In this document: positions 61,894-64,000 of the stretch, in pieces
Layout: the number at the start of each line of letters is the position of its first letter
Numbering within the stretch: the stretch's first letter is position 1
Assembly: GCA_014804655.1 (NCBI GenBank)
Contig: JAAUZK010000004.1
Location: 68,450-132,449, forward strand
Reading direction: 5' to 3'
Source of the DNA: Lachnospiraceae bacterium
Lineage (GTDB): Bacteria; Bacillota; Clostridia; Lachnospirales; Lachnospiraceae
DNA length: 64,000 bases
Notes under the pieces: generated by a model
What the model was told of the DNA's origin: nothing
What the model saw: only the letters and a program-made list of their open reading frames with translations
The model's database searches: none
Made by a program: the position numbers and the translations under genes

Positions 61894-62703
61894 TTAATCA
61901 TTATTTGTTTCCTGTCCATCATAAGTACACAGATTCCTGCTTCTGTTATTAAGAATGTCTTCCTTCATCAACTCGTACGCCTTGTCCAGACTGAGAAGCC
62001 GGAAGTTCACTCCGTTGATCTCATATGTTCTCACCGCACTCGCTTCAATAAACTTTTCCTCCATAGGATTGATGGTAACATGCACATTCTTATCTAAATC
62101 CCGCACAAACATGGAATAGGTTCTTATTTCTTCCTTTCCCTGTTCATCAATATATCCCGCTGTAAATTCCTTTATATACCGATATGGAACGTTTCCCTCC
62201 CATTCTTCCGCATAATGCGCAAAAGTAAAGCTGTCCTGATAGCTGACATCTATAAAAAGATTTTTCGCCCGGACTTCCTTTAGATAAGCGAAAGGCGAAT
62301 CCTGCCCGAAGGAATCTTTGTTCTCCATTTTATATAGTCTCTTGGCATCCTTGCCCCACACCGCAAAAGAGTATAGCGGATGCTTTGTCCTGACATAATC
62401 CTTCCTCTTTAATGCCACCTTTCCTAAGCTACCTGTCCTACTGGGGGTCCGGTGATAATCGAAAGTGACACCTTTGCAAAAATCCCAGTTAAAAGTCGGA
62501 AGAAGTATCGTTCCTTCGCTTCCCACTGTCTCCATCAGGCTTTCCAGAAATATATTCAGGTCAGTATCATCTTCATGTTCCAAACATTGGAACAACAATC
62601 CTTTCAAGTCGGAAGAAATCAGTAACGTATCGCCCTTATTAATAGCCAGTTTGTCTACTATATCCCTCAAATGAACATATTCTTTATACCTATCATCACA
62701 CAT
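61894..62703 (-). CDS. AAC(3)-like N-acetyltransferase family protein
   Basis: 269 residues from the ATG at 62703 (GGAG twelve bases upstream). Motifs: GDTLLISSDLKGLLFQCL, VGSEGTILLPTFNWDFCKG, YVRTKHPLYSFAVWGKDA (conserved R-x-x-H-P, acetyl-CoA site) and SFGQDSPFAYLKE. The family was named for aminoglycoside 3-N-acetyltransferases, but members in O-antigen loci acylate amino sugars. In this setting a sugar N-acetyltransferase is more likely than antibiotic resistance. It is 13 bases before the FkbM gene and six after the capsule-type gene. Confidence 0.86.
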   Translation of the reverse strand: MCDDRYKEYVHLRDIVDKLAINKGDTLLISSDLKGLLFQCLEHEDDTDLNIFLESLMETVGSEGTILLPTFNWDFCKGVTFDYHRTPSRTGSLGKVALKRKDYVRTKHPLYSFAVWGKDAKRLYKMENKDSFGQDSPFAYLKEVRAKNLFIDVSYQDSFTFAHYAEEWEGNVPYRYIKEFTAGYIDEQGKEEIRTYSMFVRDLDKNVHVTINPMEEKFIEASAVRTYEINGVNFRLLSLDKAYELMKEDILNNRSRNLCTYDGQETNND

Positions 62704-62709
62704 CAAAAT

Positions 62710-64000
62710 TTATTCTCCGCTATCTTTCACAAGCTTAACGATCAATTCCGGAAATACCCTGTCTCTTTCATCGACATGATAAGACAGATTATGTGCCGCC
62801 ATGGTATACAGTTTCAAATCCTTCAAAGTCGTTGTCTTCTTATGCTCCTGAATATCCTGTATCGCCTGCCTGCATTCCTTCACCGTCCGCACATGATACG
62901 CAAGCGGCGACGCATTCTTATAAGAATAGCCGAACAAAATCGCAGACACTCCGTAGAACTGTGACTCCCAGCATGCAGTTCCCGTCAGGGAGGCAACTGC
63001 AAAAGCATTTTTAATCAACTCATAAGTTGAACACTCCATCTTCATCAGCCTGACCTGCGGCATCCTCAGCATATCCTGATAATAAGATATACCTCCGAAG
63101 AAAGCGAGTTGTGCAGGATGCGCCTTCACATACACATGCATATCTTTCGGAATGCTCCGGCATAATATCTGCAATGGAAAAATCTGATCCGTATAGGCTC
63201 CGCCACCCAAAGGATTAGAAGTTGCTTCCGGTTGATAGTGAAGCGCAAAATAGATATACTTTTCTCCGGGCTTGGGCAACTCGGATACCTTCTCATAGAA
63301 ATCATTGACTTCCTTCGTCTCTTTCCAATACGGTCTCGCATAGATCCACTGCTTATATGTGGCGGGAACAGTGCTCAGCAATTTCGGTATCCTCGCAAGA
63401 GAAGCACCCAAAAATCCGATTCCCATACCATATTTCTCATACTCTTTACCCAGAATGCCCCGCCATACCCGAATCAGGTTCGTTTCACCATATCTGGCAC
63501 GGAATGTCTGTCGCAGTTTATTACCCTTCATATAAGCCGGTTTCATTTTATCAGGATCAAGAGATGTCCACTTTGCGAACTCCTCTTTTGTATTGCCCTC
63601 CAGTTCAATATCCTCTGCTGACTTATCCCTGTACACTTCCTGTAGCCTCTCATACTCCTCTCTGATGGCCTTGTCGGAAGTCATATAATCAGTTAGTGGA
63701 TAATCCCTGTTAGGGATCAAAGAAGCAAACGCCATCATCACGGGAATATTCTTCATCTTACACAAATGATAGATGATCGATCCATATCCTTCATGAGGTA
63801 TCCTTGTAAAAAAGACATGTGTAATCTGCTTCCGCTCCAGCATACTGTTCCAAAAGAGCAAATTACGCATGAATATACGATAATGGCTCTCCCATGCGCT
63901 GCTGACCTGAAAATCATAGCGCTGTTCAAATCTTCTCTGCTGGTTTATAATTTCAACGACATAGGGATTCATATACTCAAAAACCTCATCCTCAAGCGGA
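62710..64000 (-). CDS. Capsule polysaccharide-type glycosyltransferase (5' end cut by right edge)
   Basis: At least 429 residues; the frame is open to the right edge (PLEDEVFEY precedes the Met at 63972), so the start is outside. Motifs resemble capsule synthesis transferases: FTRIPHEGYGSIIYHL, YFALHYQPEATSNPLGGGAY (about 240 from the visible end), VYVKAHPAQLAF and SLTGTACWESQFYGV, with the E-x(n)-HP pattern of nucleotide-sugar enzymes like KpsC/KpsS-type or Wzx-linked capsule enzymes. No signal peptide or membrane helix. Linkage and donor unknown. Confidence 0.82.
   Translation of the reverse strand, partial: PLEDEVFEYMNPYVVEIINQQRRFEQRYDFQVSSAWESHYRIFMRNLLFWNSMLERKQITHVFFTRIPHEGYGSIIYHLCKMKNIPVMMAFASLIPNRDYPLTDYMTSDKAIREEYERLQEVYRDKSAEDIELEGNTKEEFAKWTSLDPDKMKPAYMKGNKLRQTFRARYGETNLIRVWRGILGKEYEKYGMGIGFLGASLARIPKLLSTVPATYKQWIYARPYWKETKEVNDFYEKVSELPKPGEKYIYFALHYQPEATSNPLGGGAYTDQIFPLQILCRSIPKDMHVYVKAHPAQLAFFGGISYYQDMLRMPQVRLMKMECSTYELIKNAFAVASLTGTACWESQFYGVSAILFGYSYKNASPLAYHVRTVKECRQAIQDIQEHKKTTTLKDLKLYTMAAHNLSYHVDERDRVFPELIVKLVKDSGE

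Noticed and set aside
61894-62703. Aminoglycoside resistance gene
   Set aside because: Family resemblance is real, but the gene lies inside a glycan operon between sugar-modifying genes, so a resistance call is not supported.
1-64000. Search for tRNA, rRNA, CRISPR arrays, insertion sequences, attachment sites and origins
   Set aside because: None seen by eye. The long direct repeats present are within coding linkers, and no transposase or integrase motif occurs in any frame.

Overview
The window looks like a chromosomal stretch of a low-to-mid GC Gram-positive anaerobe of the Clostridia, most likely a Lachnospiraceae member. The grounds are AGGAG-type ribosome binding sites before almost every gene, very large secreted proteins with Big/MBG/LRR repeats and SVSEND/VSGND linkers, a short acidic helical peptide gene beside them, and gene families (GtrA, DUF6056-like and DUF6044-like membrane proteins, MBOAT plus SGNH pairs) typical of that family. 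No genus can be assigned. Nearly every gene belongs to cell-surface glycan synthesis, export or decoration. No tRNA, rRNA, transposase, integrase or CRISPR array was seen.

Layout. (1) 1-10.3 kb, minus strand: a surface-glycan operon with a papain-like permuted hydrolase, a GT2 transferase, polytopic membrane proteins, an SGNH lipoprotein, a radical SAM/SPASM protein and a GtrA flippase. (2) 10.3-22.8 kb: an acyl-decoration block with a VOC protein, an acyl carrier protein, an FkbH-type HAD/GNAT protein, a membrane-anchored SGNH esterase, two divergent MBOAT acyltransferases and a DltD/AlgJ-like SGNH protein, plus a GT-C-like protein, a polyprenyl-phosphate GT2 and a ChbG-type deacetylase. (3) 22.8-28.3 kb: UDP-glucose dehydrogenase, UDP-glucuronate 4-epimerase-like enzyme and three glycosyltransferases. 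(4) 28.3-39.7 kb: an XRE regulator, two giant secreted proteins (LRR/Big, and GH73 glucosaminidase/Big/MBG) and two tiny genes with their own terminators. (5) 39.7-64 kb: a minus-strand glycan cluster with CDP-glucose-derived dideoxysugar genes (rfbF, rfbG, rfbH, a YerE-like TPP enzyme, an SDR), nonulosonate genes (neuB, neuC), two possible exporters (Wzx-like and ABC), FkbM methyltransferases, an AAC(3)-like acetyltransferase and a capsule-type glycosyltransferase cut by the right edge.

The most unusual material is in region 5. Two adjacent paralogues (48601-51591) combine an N-terminal Rossmann domain, a ParB/sulfiredoxin-like G-x-H-R motif and a methyltransferase-like C-terminus, and are translationally coupled to a Pol-beta-type nucleotidyltransferase. 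The same N-terminal Rossmann module recurs in an acyltransferase and two FkbM proteins. One FkbM gene is split by a run of nine G that puts it out of frame by one base, which looks like a phase-variable switch in the off state. In region 2, FkbH plus ACP plus MBOAT plus SGNH resembles a Dlt machine in which the adenylating enzyme is replaced by a glyceryl-loading enzyme.

Promoters, terminators and starts were read by eye from consensus boxes, spacing and Shine-Dalgarno sequences. Domain names rest on recognised motifs, not on database searches.
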